The translations under genes were made by a program, and so were the position numbers. Below the pieces are notes generated by a model. It saw nothing but the letters and a program-made list of their open reading frames with translations, ran no database searches and was not told the origin of the DNA. From JAUYQR01 sp050632395 (GTDB lineage Bacteria > Pseudomonadota > Alphaproteobacteria > Rhodobacterales > Rhodobacteraceae): a stretch of DNA of 64,000 bases. Location: the NCBI RefSeq assembly GCF_050632395.1, contig NZ_CP192600.1, positions 1,798,001 through 1,862,000 on the forward strand, given 5' to 3'. Of this stretch, positions 46,024 through 56,900 are shown in pieces. Within the stretch, counting starts at the first letter, position 1. The number at the start of each line of letters is the position of its first letter.

Positions 46024-46192
46024 GTTTTCACCATCTGCAAAATCTTTCCAGTTCGTCCGGTTACGTGATTTCCCCAGCGGGCCATCACGATCTTTCGTTG
46101 TGATCTAGGGAGACCTAAGTTCGTTGGTCAACAACGTTGCGATATTGCCGCTGGAACGAACTCCCATTTGTGCTAGCAAGCGGTTACATGCT

Positions 46193-46579
46193 TCAGCGCA
46201 GCAAATGTCCCAATATGCGCTCTACATCCGCAGTGGTCATCACTCCAAGGCGAGCGATCTTGCGCGTCCGGAAAGCATCATATGCGGACAGATTGCTGTT
46301 TGCGCCCTTGCCATCCTTGCCAATCCAACCACGCCCTTTAGGTAGCTTGTCGTCACGGTCGATCGTAGACGGAAGTCCGGCAGGCAAGTTTTGCGCTGTC
46401 ACCCAAAGGTTCACCCGAGCAGGGTGATATTCGATGCCTACCACGCGGTCACGCCCGCGTACCTGCCAGACCTCCAGATGGACTTGCTGGCTAGTCGCAT
46501 GCTGCGGCGGCACGACCGCGAAATCCAGCAGCAGCGATCTCCGTACAGCCTCCCGCACAGCCGTAATATCTTCGGTCAT
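46193..46579 (-). CDS. Unknown protein, third gene of the CBS-HEPN operon (128 aa)
   Basis: ATG 46579 overlaps the stop of the CBS-HEPN gene by ATGA. The protein begins with a helix (TAVREAVRRSLLLDFAVVPP), continues with beta-rich sequence (EVWQVRGRDRVVGIEYHPAR) and ends with a helix ADVERILGHLLR. No catalytic motif is recognised. The coupling implies function with the upstream gene product, perhaps as regulator or partner. Confidence 0.7.
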   Translation of the reverse strand: MTEDITAVREAVRRSLLLDFAVVPPQHATSQQVHLEVWQVRGRDRVVGIEYHPARVNLWVTAQNLPAGLPSTIDRDDKLPKGRGWIGKDGKGANSNLSAYDAFRTRKIARLGVMTTADVERILGHLLR

Positions 46580-47451
46580 GACATACTCCGCAGTTTGTTC
46601 CCGAGTGCCTCAGAAAGTGACCGGACATTTCGGACGATGGCGGGCACGTCATGAACAGGCACAGCTAATTTTGTCGCCTTCCCGCGGTGGGCAAAGGGTC
46701 TCCCGTGGGCAATCGTGTTGCGCAGGTCAGTCAGCTTGTCGGGGATCAAAAGGCGGGGTCCCAGAATGTCTGACCTCATGGCATATAAAAGCGAGAGTTT
46801 TTGGCTCAGACCCATTTCGAGGAGAACCGAACCGGAGCCATCTTTATCACGGGCCCGACGTAAACATTTTTCGAAATCTTCGCGCGGGCTGGGCCGGTTT
46901 GGTTTTTCGCGCCTTGCCGACAAGAAACGTGCCCACGCAAACTCGTCGGGGCCTGCAAACCGTGCAATAACCTCCCCCACCTTTTCTTCTACCTCGAGAA
47001 GCAAAGCAAAAATTGCGAGCCGGGCAGATAAGCGGGCAAGATCGTGGATCGTTACTAGCCCCACAACGGCGTCAGCCGCCGGATCGCTGACCAAAGAGAA
47101 GCGTGTACCGGCCGCGCGCGCGACAAAGTCGATGAGCGGCAGATCGGCCGAAATGGGCTCTGCATCATCCATTTCGTCCTGTACTCTAGCGACCACGTTG
47201 GCACGGTGCCGGTCGACTACTCCGACGATCGGCGCGGTGACCGACGCACGGTCGTCGCCATCAATGACAGGCAGGCAGTCGTAATAGTCGGGCATACCGC
47301 TGAAGGCTTGACGGACGGTTTCGCGGCGCAGGGCGTTAGCGAAACTGCAGCGAGGGGTCATGATGTCCCGCAATGTCAAACGCTGGCGGAACACGCCCTG
47401 ATCGACGTGCCGGTAATCGTCGAGGGGTGGCAACGGCAGGCGTAAGGTCAT
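46576..47451 (-). CDS. CBS-like tandem domain fused to HEPN-type C-terminal domain
   Basis: ATG 47451 gives 291 aa. Residues about 28-150 look like two CBS repeats: LRDIMTPRCSFANAL, DCLPVID, APIVGVVDRHRAN, then PISADLPLIDFVARA, RFSLVSD, AVVGLVTIHDLARL. Residues about 150-285 are helical and contain LTDLRNTIAHGRPF, where RNTIAH fits the R-x4-6-H motif of HEPN ribonucleases. CBS pairs bind adenine nucleotides; HEPN domains act as RNases in many toxins and defence effectors. A nucleotide-controlled RNase is therefore a fair hypothesis. It overlaps both neighbours by ATGA in a three-gene operon that follows druE. The HEPN call rests on one motif and helix content. Confidence 0.65.
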   Translation of the reverse strand: MTLRLPLPPLDDYRHVDQGVFRQRLTLRDIMTPRCSFANALRRETVRQAFSGMPDYYDCLPVIDGDDRASVTAPIVGVVDRHRANVVARVQDEMDDAEPISADLPLIDFVARAAGTRFSLVSDPAADAVVGLVTIHDLARLSARLAIFALLLEVEEKVGEVIARFAGPDEFAWARFLSARREKPNRPSPREDFEKCLRRARDKDGSGSVLLEMGLSQKLSLLYAMRSDILGPRLLIPDKLTDLRNTIAHGRPFAHRGKATKLAVPVHDVPAIVRNVRSLSEALGNKLRSMS

Positions 47452-47768
47452 GGCAAAATCTCTTGAGGAATGGCATCCAGTAGCCCGTTGCATTCGCCCC
47501 TCCGCGCTGCTGCATCGTGGTCGCTCACTTCGGTGACGCCAGTGGTGATATCGACGGAGCGGTATTCGCGCAGGTGTTTTGAAACGGACCACAAGAACGA
47601 CAGACCGTTGATGTGTTTTGAGAAATCTGACTCTCTTATCGTTCTGGCAACAGCGAGGCTAGCTTCGTTTCCGGATTTATACGACCTAACACGCGCGCAT
47701 GAGGTGGTGCAGAATGTGAAATAGACGGAGTGAAAGTATTGTAGCTTGCGGCAGGCGAGCACAAGCAC
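47448..47768 (-). CDS. Unknown small protein, first gene of the CBS-HEPN operon (about 106 aa)
   Basis: The frame ends with TGA overlapping the CBS-HEPN start (ATGA), which supports it being a gene. The start is uncertain: GTG 47768 is used, but the frame is open another 63 bases upstream and could start at a rare codon there. The sequence has cysteines (LVLACRKL, FTFCTTSCAR) and a polar helical second half (ASLAVARTIRESDFSKHING). No domain is recognised. Confidence 0.5.
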   Translation of the reverse strand: MLVLACRKLQYFHSVYFTFCTTSCARVRSYKSGNEASLAVARTIRESDFSKHINGLSFLWSVSKHLREYRSVDITTGVTEVSDHDAAARRGECNGLLDAIPQEILP

Positions 47769-47915
47769 CGTCCTACGCCTTCGAGCGAAAGGCCCCGGAA
47801 GTGAGATATCCGCTTTCCACAGTATTCTGGCTTATGAAACCCGTCCCCAACCAGTTGGGCCGGAGCGGGTTCCTTCTAACTCCACGGTTGTGTTCTTCCT
47901 TGCTTTCTATTGGCG

Positions 47916-50900
47916 TTACCAACTTATCCAAAGCGGAGAGGGAGCCCGACCGGAGTCTTGCAACGCGATGTCGAAGACAAGACGTTCAAGATCGCGCACC
48001 TGTAAATCCGCTGGGCGGGATGCATCAAACGGAACGGGTCGGCCGGCAGTGCGCCAAGGTCCCAGGCCTTGATCAAGATGAATGCTTAGTCGCCGCCCAT
48101 CCGACCATTCCAGGAGCATTCGGCGAGGATGCGGACAGCGCGCCTGCGGCTGAAGCTGAACTGCAACGCCGTCGAGGGCTTTCTGCATAGTGACCGTTCG
48201 AACGTTATCGTCCGACCAGTTATCGTGCAGAAGCCGGGGCTCAAATCGAAGTGCGCTTTGTTCGGCGGTGATCACGCTGATTTTGGTCGACTCGGTGCGG
48301 CCAGGTAAATGTTTCAATAGCTCGGCCAAAAGACGCAGCGTCAGCGGGCTGCGGAGATAGCGGTCCGTGTAAGTCGCCGAGACAAGTTGGCCGCCGGATA
48401 CAAATGACTGAGGGCGTCGTGATCGGATCAGTTTCCAAAACCGCTGCCCGAAACCTGCTACCGGGCCATCCAGCTCGGTTGCGATTTCAATGAAGACACT
48501 GTTCCCTTCCTGAAACTGAGCGAGCTTCATAGGCGCCAAAGGATTGCTCATCGCGATCTCCGGGCCCGTTCCGGCGATCAAGGGCCAGTCGGTGGTTTGG
48601 CCCCAATTCGCTTTGGGATTGGAGACGTCTGGCCGCGTAGCGACACAGATTGCTCTGCCAGGCCAATGAACCCTGGCCGTTATCGGCCAGCCCTTCATTT
48701 CTGGTGGAGTTTTGGTCACATGAAGCGAGGCGCCGGTTCTGGAAAGTAGCCGGAAGAGGTCTAGTTTTTCGGACAGCTCCATCGTCGGAATTGCGGCCTC
48801 TGCAATTGAGATGGACGCGCGCCCACCGCCTTGGACAAGTCGACCGAGGGTTGCTGTCAGTGGCCAATCCAGCAAATCCCAATCCGTCGGGTTTCCATGG
48901 AAGAATAAGTCCAAGGCTGTCAGATCACCGATCGCCATGCGACGTTCGAGCCAAGTCGTGAGCGGCTCGGTAATGGCGCGGCTGTCGGCACCAAAAAGTT
49001 TCAAATCGTCGGGCAACGCGAGGTGCGGCAACATTTCCTTCAATATGCGGGCAGCACCGGGCCGATCCATTGATCCCAAGTCGTACTGCACATCCCGGCG
49101 CAAGATGCATTCCGGACAGCCGCTGACGCAATTGGCTGGGCAATCGAGCCTTTTGGATGCTGACAACAACAGAGATGGCAGGTCACTCTGTGCCGTTACG
49201 GCAAATCCCGCACCGCCTGAAGCGCGATCAAACAAACAGATGGACATGCGTCGCTGACCATCTGAACGGTGGCCGGGTTCGGCTGCTGTTCCGATCGCCT
49301 CCGCTTCCACTCCTAAGCGAGCAGCGACCACTTCGCGAAGGGCTGCGGCAATGGCAAGAGCTTGACCGCGGCCTTGTTCGGTGACGGGTAGAGCGTTTAA
49401 CTGCAGTTCGAACACATCGGTCGCAACCTGATGACCCAAGATTACGTTGCGACGGATCTTGCGTGAGGACTCGTCGTTTCCAGGGCAAAGGCGATCATTA
49501 CGGGGATTATTGCGGATCGGTTGAAGTGGCTGATGCCCCAGCAGCGCTCGGGGCACGGCGGTTTCTGACGAAGGCCCATGTTCTGCAGCGGCGCGACCAC
49601 AGGCGATGCAGATTGCGAAGCCTTGGCCGGCTGGCCCTGATGCAGTGAATAGTACTTTACCTCCGCGTTCAGCCCGAAGACGGCCGATTTCGGCATTCGA
49701 CAGCGTTTGCCAATCGGCTTTGTCTGTAGTGACGCGGGGACGATCCGGGCGCACCCATTCCAGCGTTTCATAGGCAACATGCGGCCGGGATGTGCCGAGA
49801 AAGCCGGATGGACGAAGAATTTCGCGCGTGGTCGTCAATTCTTTACAAGCTGGGCAGGACGGCATCGGTGCCCGTGAAATGCCAAATGCGCCACAATCAC
49901 GGCAGGTCCAGTGGCTGCGCAGGTCTTCTACAGAGTCCGGGTCGTTGCGATTGCCCCAAGCGGGTAGAATACCGTCAGACCGATGCACGAGCCCATTTAT
50001 GACCACTTCGGAGCCCGGGGCATAATCGCGGATTGCAATGTCGAGCGAGCGGGACGGGCCGCCTTCACTTCCGTTCCCTGGTTGGCCCACATGATCGAAC
50101 GCAACGACGTCTACGGGGAAACCGTAAGCGGGTGTGAAACCGCGCCTGGCAAGATCGGTCATCATGAAATCACGACGCATCCGGCGCGCGCGGTATTTGT
50201 AGAAGTTGTGCGTTGCGTCACCTTCTGGCGCCGACCTTTGTCCATCCACCAAAGTGAGATATTCCAGTCGCCAGCGATTACGCAGGTCGTCAAATGCAAG
50301 GGCTGTGCGCTCCGTCAGCGCCGACTGTCCTTCCAGTGCCGTGCCGGTCGTCAGCGTCTTCAGCGCCCCGGTGACAGACGGATCAGTAGCCCACTCGCTG
50401 CGCAGTGCTACGAGAAACGCATCTGCCTGCGGATCGGAGATAAACGGGCTTTCCGGATTTTCGGTGGCACCAAGGAAAGTTCCGATCTGGGTGGTGACCT
50501 TTATGCCGCCTTGACCCCGCAAGAACATCGCAAGCAGCAGGGCATTCACGTGCCGTTGCACAATTACTGCGCTGTCGAGGCTTACACGGGGCGCAGGAAT
50601 GATGGCCGATAGTAGCTTTTCGGGAGCATGGAATACGGACCAGTCGAGTGGTTGATCCTTGCAGAAGGTGAAGGAAAGCGCCCATGGCTCGCCCCGCCGC
50701 CCCGCCCGACCAACCCGCTGGCGGTAGTTTGTGGGGGCAGGGGGCACGTTGGTGTTCACCACGACCCCGACATTGGGAATATCGACGCCCATTTCCATCG
50801 TTGTGGAGCAGTTCAGGATGTTAATCCGGCCCTGTCGGAAAGCGTCCTCATAGGTTTGCAGACTGCCCCGATCGATCTGTGCGGAATGCTCTTGCGCTCG

Positions 50901-53900
50901 TAGGAACGGCGCAAATTCGGCAGCGCGGTCATGCAAGTCGGTCCAAAGGCCCCGGGACTTAAGGATGGCTACGTTGGAATCACCCTCAATCCACGCGTGT
51001 AGCGTGTCTCGTTCTACGCTGGAAATTCCTGTAGCGCGGGCGACCGGCAGCCGGGGAAGTGCGACGGCGCTCAATGTCGGCCCAGCCTCAATGTTGTTGA
51101 GGGAGAGCCCGGCAAGCGAGTAAGGCTGCAAACGCCCTGTCAGAGGGCAAAGCCAGGCCGTGTCTTGGCGCGCGAGGGCAGCGTGAGCAAAGGACAGTTG
51201 CCATCCAGTACCGAACTTCTGAATCGTGCCTGATTGTTGCAGGGTCGTCCAGATAGCTGCCAGTACGGCCGTCGTGCGGTCACAGTCAATGCCCGCCTCC
51301 GCGCTCCCTTTGGTCAAAATGAAAATCAACTTGACCAGGCGGCGGTCACTCTTGGCCGTCGGCCAAATGACAGGGCGGCCCTTTGCGGGAATATCCTCAG
51401 GACGTGTGCCCGGCTCCATTACGATCTTAGTTTGTTGCTTTGGACTAATCCAATGAGCCGCATCAATCGTGCGGTTGCCATCGGTGAAGCCTGTGGCAAG
51501 ATCGACTGCCAGATTGGTGCGGAACTCGCTATCGATCGCCGCAAGTAATAGAGAGATCCAAACTTCGGCACCGTGGCCAGCCTCAGCCAGAGCGGCGGGA
51601 ACATTGGTCGCTGCGCGGCGTTCGAGTTCAGGGAACGATAATCGGGCCAGTCCCATGGTCTCAGCGTTGTTTTGCATCCGCGGGCGCCGGAACATCTCAC
51701 GCAGCAAAAATAGACGGGCTAGCAGGTCGGGGTGTTCGGCCAGAACATCGCCACCATAGGGCCGACCTTTCCAGACAGCACCCGCATGGTCGATTAGTTC
51801 GACGTTGCGCGACAGCCGAGAGACCATGTCACCCCAGCTCACGACGGCGGCGCCTTCAGTCAGATCTGTAAGTTCCCGCTTCTTTTCCGCTAAGAGTGTC
51901 GCGAGAGCGGGGTTGCTAGCAAGAATAGGAATTAGCGCCTGCAATTCTTCAATCTTGGCCGGGTCGCCTGCGCCGCCTTCTTGGACTGCATGCCAAATCG
52001 CGGCGCGCGTAAGGTTGCGTTCAGCTTCCTGTTGAAGTTTGGCGGCGAAGCGAGCTGTGCCTTGGCGACTGTCGGTAAAGGACAAAAGTCTGCGACCACC
52101 TGACGGCATTCCCTGCGGGTTTTCTGCCGGAGGCATGCCCGCGAGCAAGCTTGGAATAGCGTTGCCCAGAAGAAAAGGCGCGCCGAAATGCTGGCGGACC
52201 AGACCTACGGTTTTGTGGCCGGCGCGCGGACAGCAGGCGCGCTCAGATGCAACTGTCACGTGGATTTCGACGTGGCCTGGATCATCGGTAGCAATGTCGC
52301 GTAGAGCGGCGTCTGATAGCCGAAATGGCAGTCCCGCACGGGTGGGTGTGGCGGGCGTGATCAAGACTTCAGTGGATGGGCCAGTAGGTTCGTCATCGTC
52401 TTCTGGCTCGCTGTCGAGGACATAATCGTCCTCTGACTCGCTGGGCGGCATCTGGTTCAAATGTTGAATCGAACCTGAAGTTCGTTGTGCGAGCAGCCAC
52501 GGCGTACCACAATCTGCGCAACCGACGATCTCGAATACAGGATCACCGCAGGTGCACCGATCCCGAGAGAACAGATGGATCTGTCCAAATGGCCAATCGG
52601 CGCCCTCTCTGGCGAGTTCCGGTGCCCGGTCAGCGCAGGCAGGGTTAACACAAGCCCAAAGACCTGCCTGAGCCCGATGGAAAGCGTGTACACGGTACGG
52701 CAGAAGGCCTGGTGAGCTGGGAGCCTCACGAGCAACAGCAGCCGCATCGATGATGCGTTCGGCGGCGCTGGCCTGCTCTGGTAAGGGTACTTCTGGACAC
52801 AATACTCCGGAAAGAGATGTCAGAGGTTGCCCGGATGTTTGCATCATTCGGCGTGCCGACTGAACCCTCGGATGCCCTGCCAGAAGGGACCACAGCTCGG
52901 CGGGGCTGCTTGACTGCAGCAATAACTTTGAAAGATCTGAGTCCGTGCCAGGCCGGGGAAGCAACGGCTCCGCCTCTTGCCCCAGAATAATATCCACCTG
53001 ATCTGTAGGCACGCCGCCTAAGTCTGCAACAAAACGGCGCAGGTCTTCAATTGTCTTTGCTCCCTCGCCAATGGTGGCGGAGGTGGCAACAAGACGAACT
53101 TTAGACGGGTCCACACCGAAACCCTGCCGCACCCTCCGCAACAGCAGCGCCATCTCAGCCGCCTGCGCGCCGACGTAACTATGCGCCTCGTCCAGTACGA
53201 TCCAGCGAAGCTGCCCTTGGGATGCTTCAAGGATTGCCCGGTCCTGCGCTCGGGTGAGCATATACTCCAACATCGTGACGTTGGTCACCAAGATGTCGGC
53301 CGGGGTAGATCGCAGGGTTCTGCGATCCGCGATCTCGGCCGGTCCGGGTCGACGGGCGGGAGAAGGGCTGTCCGGTGTGTGCCGATTGTACATCGCGTAG
53401 GACAGTCGACCAGCAAATGGCGTGATCCAGGCCGAAAGCCGTTCCTTCTGCGAGTCTATCAGCGCGTTAAGCGGATAGAGCACAATGGCCTTGATACCCG
53501 CGCCTGTGGCTTGCCCCGGATTGGTAAGAAGGTCATTTAGCATCGGGACCATGAAGCATTCAGTCTTGCCCGAGCCAGTGCCGCTGGTGACCATGTAACT
53601 GCGGCCACGCGCTGCACTTTGCCACGCCTCAATCTGGTGTTGGTAGGGATGCAAGCCGCGCGGGAGCGCCTGATCGCCGGCTCCGTCCAGAGCCGCGACC
53701 AGATCTTCACGCAGCAGTGTTCCAGCAAGCGATCCGAAGTTGTAGGACGATGGCTTCCACATCCGCGCCAGTTCATAGATTGGCGTGGCAAGCAGGCTGT
53801 CGGGACCACCCGGCGCTGATGAAAGTCTTCTCAAAAGCATGTCGCGGGCTGACTGCGAGGATAGCTTGCCACGCGCGACGATTGCGGACGCCGCACGTTT

Positions 53901-53948
53901 GCCGATACCGGCGAGGGTCTGCCCGTATCCGGATGTTTGCAGGGACAT
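47916..53948 (-). CDS. druE: Large DEAD/DEAH helicase with DUF1998 (Druantia DruE-like)
   Basis: The 2010-aa superfamily 2 helicase has Walker A in VTSGTGSGKTECF (about 120-132), the DEAH box in WIVLDEAHSYVG (253-256), motif III in VATSATIGEG and motif VI in YRQRVGRAGRRGEPW. A cysteine-rich insertion near 440-490 (CVNPACAD, CTCGDP, CADCG) and a C-terminal DUF1998-type cluster (CPANCVSGCPECILRRD) are zinc sites typical of this helicase group. Its size, the DUF1998 domain and the immediately preceding ~1100-aa partner match DruE of Druantia type III anti-phage systems. DISARM DrmA is the alternative but is shorter and comes with DrmB/DrmC. ATG 53948 directly follows the stop codon of the partner gene. 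Confidence 0.8.
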   Translation of the reverse strand: MSLQTSGYGQTLAGIGKRAASAIVARGKLSSQSARDMLLRRLSSAPGGPDSLLATPIYELARMWKPSSYNFGSLAGTLLREDLVAALDGAGDQALPRGLHPYQHQIEAWQSAARGRSYMVTSGTGSGKTECFMVPMLNDLLTNPGQATGAGIKAIVLYPLNALIDSQKERLSAWITPFAGRLSYAMYNRHTPDSPSPARRPGPAEIADRRTLRSTPADILVTNVTMLEYMLTRAQDRAILEASQGQLRWIVLDEAHSYVGAQAAEMALLLRRVRQGFGVDPSKVRLVATSATIGEGAKTIEDLRRFVADLGGVPTDQVDIILGQEAEPLLPRPGTDSDLSKLLLQSSSPAELWSLLAGHPRVQSARRMMQTSGQPLTSLSGVLCPEVPLPEQASAAERIIDAAAVAREAPSSPGLLPYRVHAFHRAQAGLWACVNPACADRAPELAREGADWPFGQIHLFSRDRCTCGDPVFEIVGCADCGTPWLLAQRTSGSIQHLNQMPPSESEDDYVLDSEPEDDDEPTGPSTEVLITPATPTRAGLPFRLSDAALRDIATDDPGHVEIHVTVASERACCPRAGHKTVGLVRQHFGAPFLLGNAIPSLLAGMPPAENPQGMPSGGRRLLSFTDSRQGTARFAAKLQQEAERNLTRAAIWHAVQEGGAGDPAKIEELQALIPILASNPALATLLAEKKRELTDLTEGAAVVSWGDMVSRLSRNVELIDHAGAVWKGRPYGGDVLAEHPDLLARLFLLREMFRRPRMQNNAETMGLARLSFPELERRAATNVPAALAEAGHGAEVWISLLLAAIDSEFRTNLAVDLATGFTDGNRTIDAAHWISPKQQTKIVMEPGTRPEDIPAKGRPVIWPTAKSDRRLVKLIFILTKGSAEAGIDCDRTTAVLAAIWTTLQQSGTIQKFGTGWQLSFAHAALARQDTAWLCPLTGRLQPYSLAGLSLNNIEAGPTLSAVALPRLPVARATGISSVERDTLHAWIEGDSNVAILKSRGLWTDLHDRAAEFAPFLRAQEHSAQIDRGSLQTYEDAFRQGRINILNCSTTMEMGVDIPNVGVVVNTNVPPAPTNYRQRVGRAGRRGEPWALSFTFCKDQPLDWSVFHAPEKLLSAIIPAPRVSLDSAVIVQRHVNALLLAMFLRGQGGIKVTTQIGTFLGATENPESPFISDPQADAFLVALRSEWATDPSVTGALKTLTTGTALEGQSALTERTALAFDDLRNRWRLEYLTLVDGQRSAPEGDATHNFYKYRARRMRRDFMMTDLARRGFTPAYGFPVDVVAFDHVGQPGNGSEGGPSRSLDIAIRDYAPGSEVVINGLVHRSDGILPAWGNRNDPDSVEDLRSHWTCRDCGAFGISRAPMPSCPACKELTTTREILRPSGFLGTSRPHVAYETLEWVRPDRPRVTTDKADWQTLSNAEIGRLRAERGGKVLFTASGPAGQGFAICIACGRAAAEHGPSSETAVPRALLGHQPLQPIRNNPRNDRLCPGNDESSRKIRRNVILGHQVATDVFELQLNALPVTEQGRGQALAIAAALREVVAARLGVEAEAIGTAAEPGHRSDGQRRMSICLFDRASGGAGFAVTAQSDLPSLLLSASKRLDCPANCVSGCPECILRRDVQYDLGSMDRPGAARILKEMLPHLALPDDLKLFGADSRAITEPLTTWLERRMAIGDLTALDLFFHGNPTDWDLLDWPLTATLGRLVQGGGRASISIAEAAIPTMELSEKLDLFRLLSRTGASLHVTKTPPEMKGWPITARVHWPGRAICVATRPDVSNPKANWGQTTDWPLIAGTGPEIAMSNPLAPMKLAQFQEGNSVFIEIATELDGPVAGFGQRFWKLIRSRRPQSFVSGGQLVSATYTDRYLRSPLTLRLLAELLKHLPGRTESTKISVITAEQSALRFEPRLLHDNWSDDNVRTVTMQKALDGVAVQLQPQARCPHPRRMLLEWSDGRRLSIHLDQGLGPWRTAGRPVPFDASRPADLQVRDLERLVFDIALQDSGRAPSPLWISW

Positions 53949-56900
53949 TTATGCGTTTCCTTGTGCAAGCCAAGCGATGGCTGCCGGAACGGCCGCATCG
54001 AAATAGGCAGGGTCGTAGGTGCGAAAGTGCAGGATCGCGATCGCGACATCCGCGGACGGAAGACCGGTGCGGATGCCGGTTGCGTATTCGGCCACAATTA
54101 GAGGGGTGTGGATCAATCCGCGCATCGCGGGATTGAGGGCATCAAAGCCGATCGGAACGCTGAGAGCTTCGAGTTCTGGGAAGAGCTGATCCTCGCCTTC
54201 CTGGCGCATCACTGCTTCACGGGCGAGACGCAGCAGGGACGGCGCAGGCGCATTGATTCCCGGAGGGATGCGCCCAAAAAGTGCCGCGTGTTTCGGAAAC
54301 AGCCCTGTTTGGACCGCGGCAAGTATCACCTGGCCGGCAAGATCCATACGGCGCAGGAGCACCTCGCGGAGACGAGCCGAGACCTGTTGATCCGCATACG
54401 TCAAGGACTCCTTGTCAGTCAGGCCCATCGTTAGCAACATGTTCGAAAGCCGGGCAGTTTCGGAGCGAATGGCAATTGCCCATGCCGAAACAGGCGTGGT
54501 GCACCAGGAAAACGGGCTGAAATCCTCTAGAGCCAGCCTGTCGCCCAGGCGATCAGGCGTTGCGCGCAGCACCAATAGGACCGCCGCTTCCGGAGTTTGT
54601 GCCAAGGCGAGAGTCTGATCCAGCACGGCCAAGTCCGACGCGTCACCAACTGCATCGAGAAGACATTCGAACAACGCAGCGTCTCCCACTGCTGTAGGCA
54701 ACGTCATGCTGCGCAAAGCACTTGCAAATGCGGGCACGCGCGACAAGCGCGTTAATGCGGACCCAGCTTCGATGAATGGTCTGCCGAACCGAGCAAGCGA
54801 CGCTTCCGAAGCTTCGGTCTGGATCGGGCGAGCGGGTCGCATCGTTCCACCCGCGTCATGCGGCAGGACAAGCCATGGCCCGGGGTCAGCTGAAAGCATG
54901 GCGTGGATGTTGGTAGTCGCGGTGATCCCGTGACTATCAACCAGCAGTTCTGGACAGGACAAGTTCACGCATCTGACGTTCATTACAGGATGCGGATCGA
55001 TTGCCACAGACTGCTCGACGGCGCTATTCACGCCCTCATCCAAAGCAACAGACGAGGGGCGTCTGGGCTGATCGGTCTCTGCCGTGACAAGATTCTCTCC
55101 GTCCCACTGCACAGACCGTTTAAAACGCCGAAGAACCAATCGAGGGCTTTCGTACTGCCCGACGATAAGCCGTAGACGGATATGCGAGTCTGGCCCGCCG
55201 ATCGCGAGGAGCCCGCGGATCAAGGGAAGAAATGCAGTAATCGCAACCTCAGAACTCAGATTTATGAGCACCTTCTGGTGCGAAACCTTGCTGTTCGTGT
55301 CGATAAGCCGCAGCTGAAGCTGGCCGTTCCGCCCTTGGGGCAGGGTAATTCGCCAACCGCGCAGCTCATCCAACGAAACCGCCTCTTCCTTCGCGAGCAA
55401 CCGATCTCCGGGTGCAACGATCCAGCCGCGGTCTGAGGGTCGGGACATTGTGGCATCAAGGCGCTGGCCACTGCTTGGATCGAAAAAAAGGATGGCCAGC
55501 CGAGCAGTTTCCGTTTGCCTCGTTGGAACGTCAATGGTTTGACTTCCGTCCGGAGCAACTTCCACGAGTGCGCCATGTTCGACGGACATCAGGCTGCCGG
55601 GTGTAAGGCCGGCTACCTGAACGCGCACACCACCGTCTGGCAACGATGTCGTGCGCAAGCGGAGTGTCTGGGGGACTAGACGAAGCGCCTCGACCGCTTG
55701 CACGGCGCCTTCCGTCCCTTTCCAGCCAACCTGAACCATCCCCAAGCTGTTGGTCGCCGGCAAACCATTGCGCCAAGTTCGCTGCCCTGCGCTTCGCCAG
55801 AGAAACTCCGCCGGAGAAGCCGCCCGGACCGAACCTTGTGCTGGTTCAACCATGAAAGCCGGACAGCCGCGCCAGACAGGCCCGCCTTGGGTGTCGCGAA
55901 TACCTTCGGCGACGGCACCATGGCAAATCAATCGATCCACGTGATCATCGTCAGCTGCGGTTGTCACTCGGAACCGCCAGCCGCCATCTGAGCCGAAGAT
56001 GTAACCACTTCCGCTTACCATATACAGCAGATCAACGCCGACGGTTCCCGCTGGTTCAACACTTAAGGATGCATCCGCTTTTGGGGATGTTCCGGGTCCT
56101 AAGAGCAGCCAAACCTGCTGCGCCCGGGTTCGAACCGACGTTGATCCAATACGGCGTAACCGCTGAGGCCTTCCCAAACCATCAGCAGACTCCATCGACC
56201 AGAACGTCGGCATCTGTTCGGAAGAAAGTCCGTCGCCACTGGGGGGGGTGAACGAGCCAATGACCCGTCCATCAGCGACCATCTGAAAGACGGCTACCCG
56301 ATCTAGTGGAAAATCGAACTGAGCTGTACGCGGACCACTTTCCCGTCTTACCGTCCACAGGTCAGGTGTGCCGTCATCTATCTCGGCGGCAAGCATCAGG
56401 GACGGACAAGCTTCGCTCATTGCCAGGTCGGGACGTAGACGAAAGCGGCGCAGTCCTTGTGGGATTGGTCCGAGGAGCCACTTGGGCAACTCCGCGTGAC
56501 CAGAAATCGAAAGCTGCGCCTTCCATTTCCCAGCGCCAACCGACACCAGCGAACGTTCAACGATCTCGCGCCTGGTGCGTTGATAGTCGGACTTCAGCGC
56601 GTCGCGCAGAAGGCTTTGCGCGGCAGCGCTTTCAATGCGCAGTGGCAGAGCAGCGCGCCAGCCAGGTCGTTGGGCATCCAGCCATGCTTCTCGCGCGACG
56701 GTCGGCAGATCTTTGGGACAAAGGCCTTTGAGGTTGATCAGTTGGTTTGCAAAATCAGCGAGCAGACAATGAAACTCGTCGGTTCGAAATCCAGCTGACA
56801 AGACTTGGGCCCGACGCTCTGCAAGGATGCGAAGTGAGCTTGTAGGTGCTCCGGCTCCCAACGTCTCAATATCCTGCATTAGGGCAGAAATGAGAAGTCT

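Noticed and set aside
47916..53948. DISARM helicase DrmA as identity of the large helicase
   Set aside because: The chain is ~2000 aa with fused DUF1998-type clusters and no DrmB, DrmC or methylase gene nearby; the neighbour fits DruH better.
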